64,000 nt of DNA from Acidobacteriota bacterium (GTDB lineage Bacteria; Acidobacteriota; Thermoanaerobaculia; Gp7-AA8), in the NCBI GenBank assembly GCA_021325515.1, contig JAJPHC010000050.1, forward strand, positions 1-64,000, in the 5' to 3' direction. The position numbers were made by a program, and so were the translations under genes. Shown here piece by piece: positions 62,522-64,000 of this stretch. Position 1 is the stretch's first letter. Each line of letters starts with the position of its first letter. The notes beneath the pieces are model-generated. The model saw nothing but the letters and a program-made list of their open reading frames with translations. It had not been told where the DNA came from and ran no database searches.

Positions 62522-64000
62522 CGTGGAGCGGAAGCGGCGCGCGCCCTCCATTGTGAGGCGAGCGCCGGCTGATGGAAGTGGTCGAACAGCTCGGCAGCGA
62601 GATCGTAACTCGTCCGCGACGGAATCGCGGCAACGAGCTGCTGCATCACTTCCTGCGCAGCATCGACTTTTCCCTGAAGGACGAGAATCGCCGCAAGGTC
62701 TCCGTAGGCGCGTGGATCGTGCGGATACCTCCGAATCTCTTCGCGCAGCGACGTCTCGGCCTCGGCGGTGCGTCCGCTATGCACGTACGCGCCGGCGAGA
62801 TCTGCTTCGAATCCGCGCGGTGGCTCGGCCGCACTTGCATCCATGGCGCGTTTTGCGTTCTCCAGAATCGCCACCGCATCCGCCGCACGCCCACGCCGCA
62901 CGAGCGATTCCGACATCAGCATCGCCGCCTGCGGTGCGAAGTGGGGATCGCTCGAGGCCGCGCGCGCCTCGCGCTCCGCGGTGGCGTCATCACGCTGCGC
63001 AAACGCGATGCGGCCCAGCAGCAGATGCGCTGCACCGGGACTGCGCTCCAGCGCCAGCGCTGCGTGGCTGCGTGCTTCGCCGTAACGGCCGAGATTCAGA
63101 TAGACCGAGGCAAGCGAGAGCGCCACGACTTCGCTCATCGCAGGATTCCTGGCGAGCACCTGTTTGTACGTATCCGCCGCTTCCGCGTACCGGCCTGCCG
63201 ATTCGTAAGCCCCGCCGAGTTGAACCAGCGCGTCGGTGAAATTCGGATTGCGCGCAAGAATCGCTCGCAGCTTCGCAATCGCCGCTTCGTTCTCTCCCTC
63301 GGTGAGTTGCTGCGACGCCTGCTGGAGCATCGTCAGCTCGCCGATGTGCTCCTTCGGATCGAGCAGGGGACCTGAAGGCGAAGTCTGCGCCGTCAGATAG
63401 CCGAGCGCAGCGAGCTTCTTCGCTTCCTCCGGATCGACCTGCGACGGCGCCTGCAGCGCGCGTGGAAAGCGGTCGATCGCAGCGCGGAACGATGCGTACT
63501 CGCGCCGCTCCTCGTTCGCGATGTTCTTCGTCTCCGCCGGATCGCGCCGGAGGTCGTACAACTCGGGATGCGGCGCGTCGATGAAGTGATGGTTCGCCCC
63601 GGCCAGAGAACGAAGATCGCTCCAGCCGAGGTGCAGGCGCGGATACATCGTTTCGCTGAAGATCCTTCGATCGGGAAGAGACGCCGCGGCGAACAGCGAT
63701 GCGCCTTTCAGTGCTGCCGGGACCTTACCGATCGTGAGCCGGAGAATCGTCGGCATCACGTCGATCAATCCGACAGGAGCATCGACCGTGGCGTTGGCTG
63801 CCGTGTTCTTCGGCAGCTTCACGATCAGAGGCACGTGGAGCGATTCGCGGTAGAGAAGGATGCCGTGCTCTTTCTCACCATGATCACCGAGGCCTTCGCC
63901 ATGATCGGACAGCAGCACGATGATCGCGCGATCGTAGATTCCTGATTTCTTCAGTGCCGTGATGAAGTCGCCGGTGATCGCGTCCGCTGTCGCGATCTCG
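62518..64000 (-). CDS. sulfatase-like/TPR protein, 5' part beyond window
   Basis: Paralogue of the gene at 60398, about 494 residues visible, the N-terminus cut by the right edge. The visible superfamily part begins EIATADAITGDFITALKKSG and includes VLLSDHGEGLGDHGEKEHG (metal ligands Asp and His) and EELYDL-like AAPHPELYDLRRDP; TPR repeats follow from about the middle to the end. The stop overlaps the start of its paralogue. The nucleophile region is outside the window and cannot be judged. Tandem duplication with similar arrangement suggests related roles on different substrates. Confidence 0.88.
   Translation of the reverse strand, partial: EIATADAITGDFITALKKSGIYDRAIIVLLSDHGEGLGDHGEKEHGILLYRESLHVPLIVKLPKNTAANATVDAPVGLIDVMPTILRLTIGKVPAALKGASLFAAASLPDRRIFSETMYPRLHLGWSDLRSLAGANHHFIDAPHPELYDLRRDPAETKNIANEERREYASFRAAIDRFPRALQAPSQVDPEEAKKLAALGYLTAQTSPSGPLLDPKEHIGELTMLQQASQQLTEGENEAAIAKLRAILARNPNFTDALVQLGGAYESAGRYAEAADTYKQVLARNPAMSEVVALSLASVYLNLGRYGEARSHAALALERSPGAAHLLLGRIAFAQRDDATAEREARAASSDPHFAPQAAMLMSESLVRRGRAADAVAILENAKRAMDASAAEPPRGFEADLAGAYVHSGRTAEAETSLREEIRRYPHDPRAYGDLAAILVLQGKVDAAQEVMQQLVAAIPSRTSYDLAAELFDHFHQPALASQWRARAASAPR

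Overview
This 64 kb window comes from the chromosome of a GC-rich diderm bacterium. An outer membrane is implied by bamA, the ompH/skp-like gene, lpxD-fabZ-lpxA and many lipoprotein signals. The mix of genes (an RpoB with a double zinc-ribbon insertion, sulfatase-TPR lipoproteins, Asp-box propeller proteins, a secreted Dcp-like peptidase) suggests Acidobacteriota or a close relative. That placement is inference from gene content; no rRNA is present. Most of the window is compact housekeeping sequence, with many ATGA or TGATG overlaps and several divergent genes whose start codons almost touch.

Layout. 1-7662 (minus): five tRNAs, rpmG, secE, nusG, rplK, rplA, rplJ, rplL and rpoB (cut by the left edge), the classical transcription/translation cluster but without tuf. 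7743-9435 (plus): two membrane proteins. 9424-13637 (minus): ispD-ispF-gltX-pyrD-rlmB. 13723-17827 (minus): rplM-rpsI, rpsB-tsf and pyrH-frr. 17994-20962: a membrane protein divergent from folD-coaE. 21000-28412: threonine-rich lipoproteins, an alpha/beta hydrolase, an ITPase, an ECF sigma factor with a ZAS anti-sigma factor, a DnaJ-domain protein, a hotdog thioesterase, DUF1802 and a QueD/PTPS-like enzyme. 28446-35518: a zinc-ribbon protein, a palindromic dispersed element, DUF192, a PilR-like regulator, and a two-gene unit of a large Eco57I/TaqI-like DNA methyltransferase with a short SNF2-type helicase. 35581-45093: a degenerate phosphatase-superfamily protein, a pseudopilin, a HhH protein, a Dcp-like peptidase, an Asp-box propeller protein and an MFS transporter. 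45124-49528: a ClpX-like ATPase lacking the N-terminal zinc domain, NAD kinase, a second copy of the dispersed element, a lytic transglycosylase and an amidohydrolase. 49537-57685 (minus): bamA-ompH-lpxD-fabZ-lpxA-Gfo/Idh-mtnP-PfkB, an outer-membrane and lipid A locus with MTA salvage attached. 57826-64000: a tautomerase, a metallophosphoesterase, lexA with a clear operator and an XRE regulator, and two tandem sulfatase-TPR genes (the upstream one cut by the right edge).

Most notable: (i) intergenic inverted repeats built from 7-nt units, at six places in the ribosomal/tRNA region and nowhere else I could see; (ii) two copies of a 105-nt palindromic element, each between convergent genes and supplying their stop codons; (iii) the methyltransferase-helicase pair, a candidate minimal defence system; (iv) ClpX-like and phosphatase-like proteins with altered key motifs; (v) a LexA operator overlapping the -35 of an apparently leaderless lexA promoter, and similar near-leaderless starts elsewhere.
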